Below the pieces are notes generated by a model, which saw only the letters and a program-made list of their open reading frames with translations, did not search any database and was not told the DNA's origin. A stretch of 64,000 nucleotides of DNA, taken from assembly GCF_025950235.1 (NCBI RefSeq), contig NZ_JAPDDT010000008.1, forward strand, positions 124,001 through 188,000, read 5' to 3'. Both the position numbers and the translations under genes were made by a program. Positions 50,878 to 59,189 of the stretch are shown in pieces (the stretch's first letter is position 1; each line of letters begins with the position of its first letter). Source of the stretch: Luteolibacter arcticus (GTDB taxonomy: Bacteria > Verrucomicrobiota > Verrucomicrobiia > Verrucomicrobiales > Akkermansiaceae).

Positions 50878-51936
50878 ATGGCCATTGATGTCGCGCTGCT
50901 TTCCCGTATTTGTGAAGCCCCCGGTGCACCGGGATTTGAGAAGTTGATCCGCGAGCTGGTGCTCAAGGAAATCCAAGGCCTGGCCGACGAGATCCGCGTG
51001 GATAACATGGGCAACGTGGTCGCCTTGAAGAAGGGCCGCTCTTCCGCCAAGCGCTCGATGGCCGCGGCGCACATGGACGAGATCGGCTTCATCGTCACCC
51101 ATGTGGATGACAAGGGCTTCATCCGCTTCAATCCGCTCGGCGGTTTCGACGCGAAGGCGCTGACCTCGCAGCGGGTGATCGTGCACGGCAAGAAGGACAT
51201 CATCGGCGTGATGGGCGCGAAGCCGACGCACATCATGCAGCCGGAGGATCGCAACAAGCCGGCGAAGATCACCGACTACTTCATCGATACCGGCCTGCCG
51301 AAAAAGGAGGTCGCGAAATATGTCGAAGTCGGCAACCCGGTCACGCGCTGGAGCCCGTTGCTCGAGATGGGCGAGTGCGTGAACGTGAAGTCGCTCGACA
51401 ACCGCGTGTGCGTCTTCCTGCTGATCGAGGCGCTGCGGGTGCTCACGAAGTCCCGCAAGAAGCCGGCCTACGACTTTTACGCCGTCTTCACCGTGCAGGA
51501 GGAAGTCGGCCTGCGCGGCGCGAATGTTTCCGCGCTGGAGATCAAGCCGGACTTCGGCTTCGGCCTCGACACCACCATCGCCTACGACGTGCCCGGCTCG
51601 ACGCCGCACGAGCGCTGCACCTCGCTGGGTGAAGGCGCGGGGATCAAGATCATGGATAGCTCGGTGATCTGCGATTACCGGATGGTGGCCTACATGAAGA
51701 AGACCGCCGACAAGCACAAGATCAAGTGGCAGCCGGAGATCCTGGCGGCCGGTGGGACGGATACCGCGGGGTTGCAGCGGATGGTTCCCGGCGGCTCGAT
51801 CGCAGGTGCCGTTTCCGTGCCGACGCGCCACATTCACCAGACGATCGAGACGGTGCATCGGAAGGACCTTCAGGCGTCGATCGATTTGCTGGTTGCCTGC
51901 GTGTGTGAGCTGGACAAGGGGGATTGGAGCTTCTGA
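50878..51936 (+). CDS. M42-family metallo-aminopeptidase
   Basis: 352 residues from ATG 50878; GTG at 50869 is in frame but less likely. M42 signatures in order: AHMDEIGF with metal ligand H65 and D67, the SLDNRV segment carrying the bridging Asp, VQEEVGLRGA with catalytic E208 and ligand E209, DTTIAYDVPG, AAGGTDTAGLQR, and RHIHQTIE with the last His ligand. Such enzymes are dodecameric cytosolic aminopeptidases (glutamyl aminopeptidase, deblocking peptidase; sometimes named endoglucanase M). Substrate preference cannot be decided here. It is close behind the sulfatase gene, perhaps by chance. Confidence 0.92.
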   Translation: MAIDVALLSRICEAPGAPGFEKLIRELVLKEIQGLADEIRVDNMGNVVALKKGRSSAKRSMAAAHMDEIGFIVTHVDDKGFIRFNPLGGFDAKALTSQRVIVHGKKDIIGVMGAKPTHIMQPEDRNKPAKITDYFIDTGLPKKEVAKYVEVGNPVTRWSPLLEMGECVNVKSLDNRVCVFLLIEALRVLTKSRKKPAYDFYAVFTVQEEVGLRGANVSALEIKPDFGFGLDTTIAYDVPGSTPHERCTSLGEGAGIKIMDSSVICDYRMVAYMKKTADKHKIKWQPEILAAGGTDTAGLQRMVPGGSIAGAVSVPTRHIHQTIETVHRKDLQASIDLLVACVCELDKGDWSF

Positions 51937-51939
51937 TAG

Positions 51940-52105
51940 GGGCTTCGTTGGAGTGCGGTGACGAGTCACCGCAGTCCAAGGGGCTGCCGCGGTCGTGCGT
52001 GTGCGCATTCGGGACGCACGACTGGAGCTTCTGAGTGCGAAAGCGTTGTTGGACCATTCGGGCGGAATGAATTCCGCGTTCCCAGTGGCTTTGGGTTCCC
52101 AGTGG
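51940..52105. repeat. Cluster of REP-like palindromes and short direct repeats
   Basis: Between the M42 and TPR genes. The arms at 51948-51962 and 51965-51979 pair over 15 bases with one mismatch around a GA loop (core GCGGTGAC-GA-GTCACCGC). GCGGAAT-GA-ATTCCGC lies at 52062-52077 with the same GA loop. GTCGTGCGT and ACGCACGAC pair around 51995-52022. TGGAGCTTCTGA, the last codons of the M42 gene, recurs at 52023-52034, and GTTCCCAGTGG occurs at 52078-52088 and 52095-52105. It looks like a repetitive extragenic element inserted with duplication of the gene end. Confidence 0.7.
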
Positions 52106-52146
52106 TTTGACCTGCGGTGGGGATTCGGCTTGGCTACGTGCATCCC

Positions 52147-53493
52147 ATGAAACCCGCCGCGCTGCTATGGCTTGCTGTGATGTCGTCGCCTTTGGCGGCG
52201 TCGCCGCAGCTCGACTTCGCTTTCGGCATCCTGGCCGAGCAGCGGGGGGAGCGGAAAGCGGCGGCAGAGGCGATTGAGAAAGCTCGTGTGGCCGACCCGG
52301 CGGCGTATCCGCTGGTGAGCCGCGTGGCGGAACAGCGTCGCGCGGATGGCGATCTGGAGGGCGCGTCGACGCTTTACCGCGAGTTTGCGGCGGGGCAGCC
52401 GGAGCGGATCGAGGCCCAGCTCGCCTACGCTGACTTCCTGCGCGAGGCCTCGCCCGATGATGACTTCGCCGCGAAGCTCGCGCGGGATACCTTGGAGAAG
52501 TCGCTCGATCGTTTCCCCGGTGACCTGTCCATCCAGCGGCGGCTGTTCCGCGTCTATGAAGCGCTGGAGCAACGCGACCGCTCGCTGGCGATGTTCGAGG
52601 CCATCGCCTCGTCTGAGCCCGGCCCGGCCGAGGTATTCGAAGCGGCAAACATGGCGCGCACCTTGTTCCCAAAGGATGACCTGAAGGCTCGTGCCCGGGT
52701 CGATGAATTGCTTAAAGGGGCTTGTCTGCGCGTGCCGCAGGACCCGGTGCTGGCCCGGGCGGCGAGCGAGCATTTCCGCACCACCGGCCGACTGCCGGAA
52801 GCGGTCGAAATCCTGGCCAAGCACGTCGAGGCGGTGCCGTCGTCGCTGGCGCTGCGGACGCGGCTCGGCATCCTGCAGCTCGCCGCCGAGCGGTTGGAAG
52901 AAGGCGAGGGGACGCTGCTGGCAGTCATCGCGATCGACGCGAACCAAGGCCTGGCGCACCAGTCACTGGCCAAACTTTACCGCAAGCAGGAGCGCGCCGC
53001 CGAGGCCCGGCTGCATGCCGCGCAGGCGCTCAAGGTCAAGGGTGGCGGGGTTTCCGAGTTTGTCGAATTGGCGGACGAGTTTCTCGACGCGGACCTGCCT
53101 CGCGACGCGCGGCTGCTCTTGGAGAAGGCGATGTTTTATCACCCTCAGGACGCCGACGTGGCAGTGAAGCTGGCGGTGGCGACGCGCCGGGATCCGGAGT
53201 CGCGCGAGCGGGCTTCGCGGCTGTTCCGCGAGGCGGAGAGCCTTTCGGGCGAAAAGGGGCCGACGACCGACCCGGTCTTCCTCACCGAGTTCGCCGAATG
53301 CCTGTTGGAGAGCGGCCAGACCAAGGCTGCGGAGGATCGCCTGCGCACTGCCATTCGCGGCTACCCGCCGGAGCGGAAGAAGGAAACCGCCGTGGCCTTG
53401 CGCCGGCTGGCCGGGATCTGGCAGGGGGAAAAGCGCAACGAGGAGGCGGCCAAGGCTCTGTTGCAGCGGGCGGACGGGCTCGATCCTCGTTAG
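52147..53493 (+). CDS. Exported TPR-repeat protein
   Basis: 448 residues from ATG 52147, which opens a signal peptide (MKPAALLWLAVMSSPLAASP). The rest is all alpha-helical with degenerate tetratricopeptide units: ADGDLEGASTLYREFAAGQP, YEALEQRDRSLAMFEAIASS, LAKLYRKQERAAEARLHAAQ, and ECLLESGQTKAAEDRLRTAI. TPR arrays mediate protein assembly; no enzyme domain is attached. The L,D-transpeptidase lipoprotein gene follows 59 bases downstream on the same strand, so a role in envelope assembly is possible but unproven. Confidence 0.8.
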   Translation: MKPAALLWLAVMSSPLAASPQLDFAFGILAEQRGERKAAAEAIEKARVADPAAYPLVSRVAEQRRADGDLEGASTLYREFAAGQPERIEAQLAYADFLREASPDDDFAAKLARDTLEKSLDRFPGDLSIQRRLFRVYEALEQRDRSLAMFEAIASSEPGPAEVFEAANMARTLFPKDDLKARARVDELLKGACLRVPQDPVLARAASEHFRTTGRLPEAVEILAKHVEAVPSSLALRTRLGILQLAAERLEEGEGTLLAVIAIDANQGLAHQSLAKLYRKQERAAEARLHAAQALKVKGGGVSEFVELADEFLDADLPRDARLLLEKAMFYHPQDADVAVKLAVATRRDPESRERASRLFREAESLSGEKGPTTDPVFLTEFAECLLESGQTKAAEDRLRTAIRGYPPERKKETAVALRRLAGIWQGEKRNEEAAKALLQRADGLDPR

Positions 53494-53552
53494 GGTTAAG
53501 GGGTTGCGGGATCGGGGCGGCTAAGGTATAGACCCGCGCCCCAGCCAGCCTC

Positions 53553-54212
53553 ATGAACTATTCGACGTCCCTTTTGAGCGTGCTCGCCAGCGTTTTGGCG
53601 CTGATTTTGGCCAGTTGTGCCAACAAGTCCGTGACCCTCGGTCCCGATGGCAAGCCGATCGACTCGCAAGGCAAGCCGACCAATCCCTTCCCGCCCGGCA
53701 CCTACGACCACTTCAAGGCGGAGCCCGACTACCCGAAGACGATGAAGGTCTGGAAGAACGAGCCGCTCCTTTCCAAGACAAACGACAGCAACTCGCGGGT
53801 CGTGATCTCGCTGCCGCTGCAACGCGGATTTCTCATGAATGGGGAAGAGGTGGTGATCGATTATCCGATTTCCAGCGGCGTTCCATCGCGGCCGACGCCT
53901 CCGGGAGATTACAAGATCCTCGAGAAGATCGTGGACAAGTCTTCCAACGCCTACGGCAAGGTTTTCGACGCCGAAGGCAACCAGGTGGACGGCGAAACCC
54001 CGAAGGATGTGCCGGAAGGCGGCAAGTTCGTGGGGGCGCCGATGAATTACTGGATGCGGCTGACGTGGGACGGTGTGGGCCATCATATCGGGCCGCTTCC
54101 TCGCTCGCGGCGGGCGGCTTCGCATGCCTGTATCCGCGGGCCGAGTGCCGTGATGCCGATCGTTTACGGCAAGGTGAGGGTCGGATCCCCGGTGTCGGTG
54201 GTGGAGGATTGA
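53553..54212 (+). CDS. L,D-transpeptidase (YkuD) lipoprotein
   Basis: 219 residues with lipobox LILASC (Cys22). The YkuD domain occupies about residues 75-215: VVISLPLQRGFLMNGEEVVI, ISSGVPSRPTPPGDYKILEK, the upstream His in DGVGHHIGP, and the catalytic SHACIRGP with Cys193. Relatives usually have SHGCIR; here Ala replaces Gly. Enzymes of this family make 3-3 peptidoglycan cross-links or attach lipoproteins to peptidoglycan. The lipid anchor places it in the periplasm. Confidence 0.92.
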   Translation: MNYSTSLLSVLASVLALILASCANKSVTLGPDGKPIDSQGKPTNPFPPGTYDHFKAEPDYPKTMKVWKNEPLLSKTNDSNSRVVISLPLQRGFLMNGEEVVIDYPISSGVPSRPTPPGDYKILEKIVDKSSNAYGKVFDAEGNQVDGETPKDVPEGGKFVGAPMNYWMRLTWDGVGHHIGPLPRSRRAASHACIRGPSAVMPIVYGKVRVGSPVSVVED

Positions 54213-54233
54213 ACGGTGGCTTTGCCCGGGAGC

Positions 54234-54430
54234 GCCGGTCTTCAGACCGGCCTGAATGGTCCCTCGCTGCCCGAACACACGACGCGGACTTTTGTAGGCC
54301 TGAGGGGAGGGCGCCCGGGTGCTTCCCCGCAGCAGGGCTGCTGGCATCGGGCGGCAGCAGGGCTGCACGCAGTCCGGGTCTCCGACTGCTGAGGCGGAGC
54401 GGGAAAGGTGGTCCTTGTCCCGTTGGGACC
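54234..54430. repeat. REP-like palindromes and a 13-bp direct repeat
   Basis: GCCGGTC-TTCA-GACCGGC at 54234-54251; the 13-mer GCAGCAGGGCTGC at 54329-54341 and again at 54354-54366; GTCCC-GTT-GGGAC at 54417-54429, which is the same core as the elements at 57.6-58.1 kb. The stretch 54213-54444 contains no supportable gene. Confidence 0.65.
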
Positions 54431-54444
54431 AGACGGAGAACCTA

Positions 54445-54480
54445 AAAAAGCCCCATCCGCGTGAGCGAACGGGGCTTTTT
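54445..54480. terminator. Bidirectional Rho-independent terminator
   Basis: AAAAAGCCCC (54445-54454) pairs with GGGGCTTTTT (54471-54480) around a 16-base loop. T-runs exist on both strands, so it can end the L,D-transpeptidase transcript on the plus strand and the convergent cytochrome b562-like gene, whose stop lies 22 bases away, on the minus strand. Confidence 0.9.
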
Positions 54481-54501
54481 CGTTTCGTGAAATTCGCGGG
54501 A

Positions 54502-54924
54502 TTACTCCTCCTCTTCTTCCATGAACTCGTCGTGGCCCTTCTTCTTGGAGCCCTTCACGGACTCGACCAGCTTGGTCACGGCGGGGAGGTCCTTGGCGAT
54601 GAAGGCGGACTCGACTTCGCAGAAGATGACGAAGAGCTGGCCCATCTGGGTGCGGTAGGCGGCGATGGCCTTGTCCTTGGCCTCACCGGCCGGCATCTTT
54701 TCGATCATCGCGGGGACGAGCGCGACGGTCTTGAGCACGGCGTCCTGCGCCTCGCGGGCAGCCTTGGCTCCCTTCACGGGGTCGGTCTCGCGGCGGAAGC
54801 CCTTGAAGGCTTCGTCCACCTTTTCCATTTCCTTGGCAAGCGGGGTGTCCTCATCGGCACGCAGCGGGGTCGGCAGCATCAGGGCGGAAGCCAGTAGCAG
54901 GGCGGGAAAAATCAGTTTCTTCAT
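54502..54924 (-). CDS. Small exported helical protein, cytochrome b562-like
   Basis: 140 residues from ATG 54924 (the frame is open upstream, but this ATG starts the signal MKKLIFPALLLASALMLPTP). The mature part is a predicted four-helix bundle (EMEKVDEAFKGFRRETDPVK, AVLKTVALVPAMIEKMPAGE, AYRTQMGQLFVIFCEVESAF) with Met in the first helix and a single His near the end (GHDEFMEEEEE). Verrucomicrobial relatives are annotated as cytochrome b562 family. Heme ligation (Met and His) is plausible but the His sits in an acidic tail rather than in a clear helix, so heme binding is uncertain. Confidence 0.65.
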   Translation of the reverse strand: MKKLIFPALLLASALMLPTPLRADEDTPLAKEMEKVDEAFKGFRRETDPVKGAKAAREAQDAVLKTVALVPAMIEKMPAGEAKDKAIAAYRTQMGQLFVIFCEVESAFIAKDLPAVTKLVESVKGSKKKGHDEFMEEEEE

Positions 54925-55025
54925 ACGCGACGGCATACAGCCCATCCCGCCGCAACCTGTCAAGGGGCCGAAAGGGGGAGCTTTCCGCTTCACCCGCTGC
55001 GATCCGGCGGCTCAAATCGCCGCAG

Positions 55026-57509
55026 ATGTCCGCACCGACGCTCACCCCGATGATGGCGCAGTACCAAGCCATGCGCCGCTCGCTGCCGGATGACGTGCTG
55101 CTGCTCTACCGGCTGGGCGATTTCTACGAGATGTTCTTCGACGACGCGAAGACCGCCGCGCCGATCCTCAACGTGGCCCTCACCAAGCGCAACGCGGTGC
55201 CGATGTGCGGCGTGCCGTATCACGCGGCCGATGCCTACATCGCCAAGTTGGTGAGGGCCGGCAAGCGGGTGGCCATCGCCGAGCAGACCAGCGAGCCGTC
55301 CCCGGGGAAGATCGTCCAGCGGGAGATCGCGCGGATCATTTCGGCCGGCTCGATCATCGAGAGCCACCTGCTGGATGACCAGCGGCCGAACTATCTCGCG
55401 GCGGTGTTTCTTCTCGGGAAGTCGCGGGGTCTGGCGTGCGTCGATCACTCGACCGGCGAGTTCACGGTCGCGGAGTTCGCCGACCAAGCCCAGCTCGATG
55501 ACGAACTCGCGCGTCTGACGCCGTCCGAGCTGTTGATTTCGGATGAGCAGCTTTCAGGCTTCGGCCATCTGCCCGCGGCGCAGCCCTATGATGGCTACGC
55601 CTTCCTGCCGGATCCCGCGCGGCAAATGCTATGCGACCACTTCAGCGTGCACTCGCTGGATGGCTTCGGCTGCGCCGATGCGCCCTCGGCGGTGGCGGCT
55701 GCGGGGGCGATCCTTCATTATCTGGTCCATCAGCTCCGCCGCCCGTGCGATCATTTGCGCTCGCTGAAGATGCGGGAGAATGGCCGGCACGTGCTGATCG
55801 ATGCGGCGTCGCAGCGCAACCTGGACTTGATCGACTCGCGCTCGGGGAAGAAGCACACGCTGCTCGGCGTGCTCGACCGTACCAAGACGCCGATGGGTGC
55901 GCGCTTGCTGCGTGACTGGATCCTCCACCCGCTGCGGGATCGCGAGCCTCTGGACAAGCGCCATGATTTCATTGCGGCGTTGTTAGAACAGCCGTTCATC
56001 CTTTCGAAGTGCCGGGAATCGCTGCAGGGCATTCGCGACATCGAGCGCACCGTCGGGCGCCTTTCGCAGGGAGCGGGGAATGCGCGCGACCTTCAGGCGC
56101 TGGCCATTTCGCTGGGTCATATCCCGGCGCTGCAGGAAGATCTCGGCTGCCTCGGCGTTCCGCATGCAAAGGGGCTGCGGGCCTTTCCCGATCTGGTCGA
56201 TCATTTGCAGGTCTCGCTGGCCGAAGAGCCGCCGGCCAATCTCAAGGACGGCGGGATGATCCGCGATGGCCATTCGCCGGAACTCGATGAACTCCGCTCG
56301 CTGTCGCGCGATGGCAAGTCGTGGATCGCCAAGTTGCAGGAGGATGAGCGCAAGCGCACGGGCATCGACTCGCTGAAGGTGAAGTTCAACAACGTCTTCG
56401 GCTACTTCATCGAGATCACCTCATCGAAGCTCGCCAAGGTGCCGGACGACTACACGCGCAAGCAGACGATGGCGAACTGCGAGCGCTACATCACCCCGGC
56501 GCTCAAGGAGATGGAGAACAAGGTGCTGGGCGCCGAGGAACGTGCCAAGCAGCTTGAGTATGAGCTATTCCTCCAGCTCCGCCTGGAAGTCTGCAAGGAG
56601 CTGGAAGCGCTCCAGCACACGGCTGCGGCGATTGCGGAGATCGATGTGCTCTGCGGGCTCGCGGAGACCGCGCAGACCCACGGCCATGTCCGTCCGGTCT
56701 TGGAAGACTCGCGGCATCTCGTGATCACCAATGGCCGGCATCCGGTGCTGGAGCAGACCCTGGTGGAGGAGAAGTTCGTTCCCAATGACACGACCTTCGA
56801 TCCTGCCGACTCGCTGTTGCAGATTCTAACAGGACCTAACATGGCGGGTAAATCGACCTACATCCGTCAGGTCGCATTGATCACGCTGATGGCCCAGACG
56901 GGGGCTTTCGTGCCCGCGGAGAATGCGGTGGTGGGGATGGTGGACCGGATTTTCTGCCGCGTGGGTGCTTCGGATGATCTCTCGCGCGGGCAATCGACCT
57001 TCATGGTGGAGATGAACGAGACCGCGCTGATTTTGAACCACGCGACCGATCGCTCGCTGGTGATCCTTGATGAGATCGGGCGTGGCACGGCGACCTTCGA
57101 CGGGCTGTCGATCGCTTGGGCGGTGGCCGAGCATTTGCACGATGTGATCGGCTGCCGAACGCTATTCGCGACGCACTACCATGAGCTGACCGATCTCGCG
57201 AACACGCGCGCTGCGGTGGCGAATTTCAATGTGGCGGTGCGCGAGTGGAACGATGAGATCATCTTCCTGCGCAAGATCCTGCCGGGCGCGGCGGACAAGA
57301 GCTACGGGATTCAGGTGGCGCGTTTGGCCGGCTTGCCGAAGCCGATCATCGAGCGGGCGAAGTCGATTTTGTCGCATCTTGAGCTGAACTCGGCGAAGCC
57401 CGATGCGAAGAAGCAGGGACCGAAGGCGAAGAACATGAAGCAAGGTCAGGATCAGGATGGGATGCCGGCGGCGAATGCGCCGCAGTTGGATTTGTTTGGG
57501 GAGTTTTAG
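55026..57509 (+). CDS. mutS: DNA mismatch repair protein MutS
   Basis: 827 residues. Domain I has the mismatch-stacking motif GDFYEMFF (F33-Y34-E35); connector and lever domains follow (SRSGKKHTLLGVLDRTKTPM, FNNVFGYFIEITSSKLAKVP); the ATPase has Walker A GPNMAGKST (603-611), the signature DDLSRGQSTFMVEMNE, Walker B LVILDEIGRGT and the conserved FATHYHELTDL. The C-terminus, Lys/Gln-rich and ending APQLDLFGEF, resembles MutS tails with a clamp-type QLDLF peptide. It detects mismatches and recruits MutL; no mutL is present nearby. The short N-terminal start MSAPTLTPMMAQY fits MutS1. Confidence 0.98.
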   Translation: MSAPTLTPMMAQYQAMRRSLPDDVLLLYRLGDFYEMFFDDAKTAAPILNVALTKRNAVPMCGVPYHAADAYIAKLVRAGKRVAIAEQTSEPSPGKIVQREIARIISAGSIIESHLLDDQRPNYLAAVFLLGKSRGLACVDHSTGEFTVAEFADQAQLDDELARLTPSELLISDEQLSGFGHLPAAQPYDGYAFLPDPARQMLCDHFSVHSLDGFGCADAPSAVAAAGAILHYLVHQLRRPCDHLRSLKMRENGRHVLIDAASQRNLDLIDSRSGKKHTLLGVLDRTKTPMGARLLRDWILHPLRDREPLDKRHDFIAALLEQPFILSKCRESLQGIRDIERTVGRLSQGAGNARDLQALAISLGHIPALQEDLGCLGVPHAKGLRAFPDLVDHLQVSLAEEPPANLKDGGMIRDGHSPELDELRSLSRDGKSWIAKLQEDERKRTGIDSLKVKFNNVFGYFIEITSSKLAKVPDDYTRKQTMANCERYITPALKEMENKVLGAEERAKQLEYELFLQLRLEVCKELEALQHTAAAIAEIDVLCGLAETAQTHGHVRPVLEDSRHLVITNGRHPVLEQTLVEEKFVPNDTTFDPADSLLQILTGPNMAGKSTYIRQVALITLMAQTGAFVPAENAVVGMVDRIFCRVGASDDLSRGQSTFMVEMNETALILNHATDRSLVILDEIGRGTATFDGLSIAWAVAEHLHDVIGCRTLFATHYHELTDLANTRAAVANFNVAVREWNDEIIFLRKILPGAADKSYGIQVARLAGLPKPIIERAKSILSHLELNSAKPDAKKQGPKAKNMKQGQDQDGMPAANAPQLDLFGEF

Positions 57510-57592
57510 GGGCGGGCGCTCGGAGTTCGGGAGAAGGGGGGAACAACGAAACGAGCGAAAATGGCGAAATTTGATGGGGCTATTGGGTCTCC

Positions 57593-58200
57593 CGTCCCAA
57601 CGGGACGATTCATCATAGCCCGGCACGAAGTGCCGGGTGGGCGTGACAAACGGATGGCGTCACAACGTGATGCGTCATGCGGGGTGAAGTCGGGGTATCG
57701 GCAAGGTGGGTAGGCCACGTCACGGCGCAAGAGTGCAAGACAGGGCAAGTGCCCACGCCGTGCGAGGTCGCGGCGGAAGGCCCTCAAGCCAAGGCTTCCC
57801 GCCCCGTCTAACAGATGGCCGCCAGACGCATGAGGTGTCCCGTTGGGACACGATGCGCTGGCAACTCCCACCTGGCACTTCGTGCCAGGCTCTTATGAGC
57901 CGTCCCGTTGGGACGAAGAGGGGCCCGTGCCGATGGGACGAAGATGAGGTATTCCTGTTGGAACGTCTCCTTGCGGTGGAGGTACGCGCGATGGTAATGC
58001 GCACCGTACCCGTCTCGCGGCCCTTCAGGCCGCCGTGTCTGGCGTGGGGAAACCCAAGGGCGACGCTGCGCTTGCCCTGGGCTGAGGGATTTCGCCCCGT
58101 TGGGGCTGGTGGGAGAACCCTGATTTGTGATGCCGGAGACAGGGTCTCACGATGCGGCTTGTGGCCGCTAGTCAGCGACGGTCATAGACGCGCCGCTACA
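57593..58200. repeat. Array of REP-like palindromes in a 740-base gene-free stretch
   Basis: Two palindrome types alternate. Type A: CGTCCC-AAC-GGGACG (57593-57607), TGTCCC-GTT-GGGACA (57836-57850), CGTCCC-GTT-GGGACG (57901-57915), a degenerate copy near 57926-57940, and GCCCC-GTT-GGGGC (58094-58106). Type B: CCCGGCAC-GAA-GTGCCGGG (57619-57637) and CCTGGCAC-TTC-GTGCCAGG (57871-57889). In addition a GGCC-type one lies near 58018-58032. Spacing is irregular and flanks differ, so it is not CRISPR. No gene is supportable between 57510 and 58254. Confidence 0.75.
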
Positions 58201-58254
58201 TAAGGAGAGACGCGCCTCTACGTGTGCGAACTGCGGGGAAGTCGGCTGGCTTGC

Positions 58255-58455
58255 TTAAGGCTCAGCCGGTGGGGCCGGGAATTTCTTGCGGAGGCGGTCG
58301 AGTTCGGTGGGGGAGAGGCGGTCGGGATTTTTGAGGTTCCAGCCGGTGCCGCCGCAGTAGTCGCAGGAGCTGCCCGCGATCTTGCCCAGCATGTTGCAGG
58401 AGTGGCAAGGGACGGCGATCCGGAGGTCGGTGCTGGAGCGGGGGAGTTCGAGCAT
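58255..58455 (-). CDS. Small DnaJ-type zinc-ribbon protein
   Basis: 66 residues from ATG 58455, MLELPRSSTDLRIAVPCHSC onward. Two CxxC pairs, CHSC and CDYCGGTGW, make a probable zinc ribbon like one half of a DnaJ zinc finger (CxxCxGxG). The rest is a short helix (PTELDRLRKKF). Longer versions of the frame exist upstream (to 58770), but they overlap another small gene and look non-coding. The role is unknown; such mini-ribbons occur in tRNA- and protein-handling factors. Confidence 0.6.
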   Translation of the reverse strand: MLELPRSSTDLRIAVPCHSCNMLGKIAGSSCDYCGGTGWNLKNPDRLSPTELDRLRKKFPAPPAEP

Positions 58456-58550
58456 GGAAGGAATGACGAAAGCAAAGACGGGACGATTCAAGACGCAAGT
58501 GACGGGCAGGAAAAGCCCGCAGGTTGCCGTTTCACCGTCGCCGTTCCTCA

Positions 58551-58655
58551 CTACTCCCACCAATCGGCGATCCAATTCGTCAATAGACGCGCGAGGGCCA
58601 GCAGCGCAATGATCGCGATGATGCTGATGACCGTGGCTCCAATGCCTCCCATCAT
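58551..58655 (-). CDS. 34-residue single-helix membrane protein
   Basis: ATG 58655 to TAG 58551. The peptide is one hydrophobic helix, GATVISIIAIIALLALARLL, followed by TNWIADWWE. A second ATG directly follows the first. The Trp-rich polar end would sit at a membrane interface. There is no strong Shine-Dalgarno sequence, so expression is uncertain, but a clean membrane helix with interface residues in a GC-rich genome is unlikely by chance. It lies 33 bases after the next upstream gene on the same strand and 95 bases before the zinc-ribbon gene. Confidence 0.5.
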   Translation of the reverse strand: MMGGIGATVISIIAIIALLALARLLTNWIADWWE

Positions 58656-58688
58656 GGCGGGGAGAATTTACCGCCGGATCCCCGGCGT

Positions 58689-59096
58689 TCAATTCAACAC
58701 GTGCCACTGTCGGCCGGCCGGCGCAATCCATTGGGCGGGAGTCTGGCCGCTGGCTTGGCGCAGCGTCCACTCCAGCGAAGGAGTATCCATCGCGAAGGAA
58801 TGCTCCAAGCGGACGGGAAACAGCGCGACGGCGTAGCGGTGGGTGCCTTGGACCTTGGCATGGAGCTGGTGCTTGCCGTCCTGACGGGTGGCCGCGGTGA
58901 CCAGCACCTTGCTGCCGTCAGGGGTGAAGTAACTCTGCCCCACGGCGGCGTAGCCGGGATTGCGAGGCATCTCGACGGTGACTTCGTGCCAACCTTCGGA
59001 CTGAAGACCCACCTGGGTAGAGAGGTAATAACTGGTCGCGAACAGGGTGCCGGCACCGAGGGCGACGAGGGCCGGTTTGATCAAGTGGACTGCCAT
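58689..59096 (-). CDS. Exported or membrane-anchored small protein of unknown function
   Basis: About 135 residues from the ATG near 59096; a TTG ten codons earlier is possible. It has an N-terminal hydrophobic segment (LIKPALVALGAGTLFATSYY), then a beta-rich domain (EGWHEVTVEMPRNPGYAAVG, KHQLHAKVQGTHRYAVALFP) ending PAGRQWHVLN. No family is recognised. The short spacing to the 34-residue gene downstream suggests a shared transcript. Confidence 0.6.
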   Translation of the reverse strand: MAVHLIKPALVALGAGTLFATSYYLSTQVGLQSEGWHEVTVEMPRNPGYAAVGQSYFTPDGSKVLVTAATRQDGKHQLHAKVQGTHRYAVALFPVRLEHSFAMDTPSLEWTLRQASGQTPAQWIAPAGRQWHVLN

Positions 59097-59189
59097 TTCG
59101 CGGGGAAATAGCAGCCGGTGTTCCAAATCATACCGTTTACCGGGTCGCGACTGGTGAATTTGCGCGCCTCGATTGCGATTTCAGGATGA

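Noticed and set aside
57593..58106. Regular repeats as a CRISPR array
   Set aside because: The repeats are 13-19-base palindromes at irregular distances, with no constant spacer length and no cas genes.
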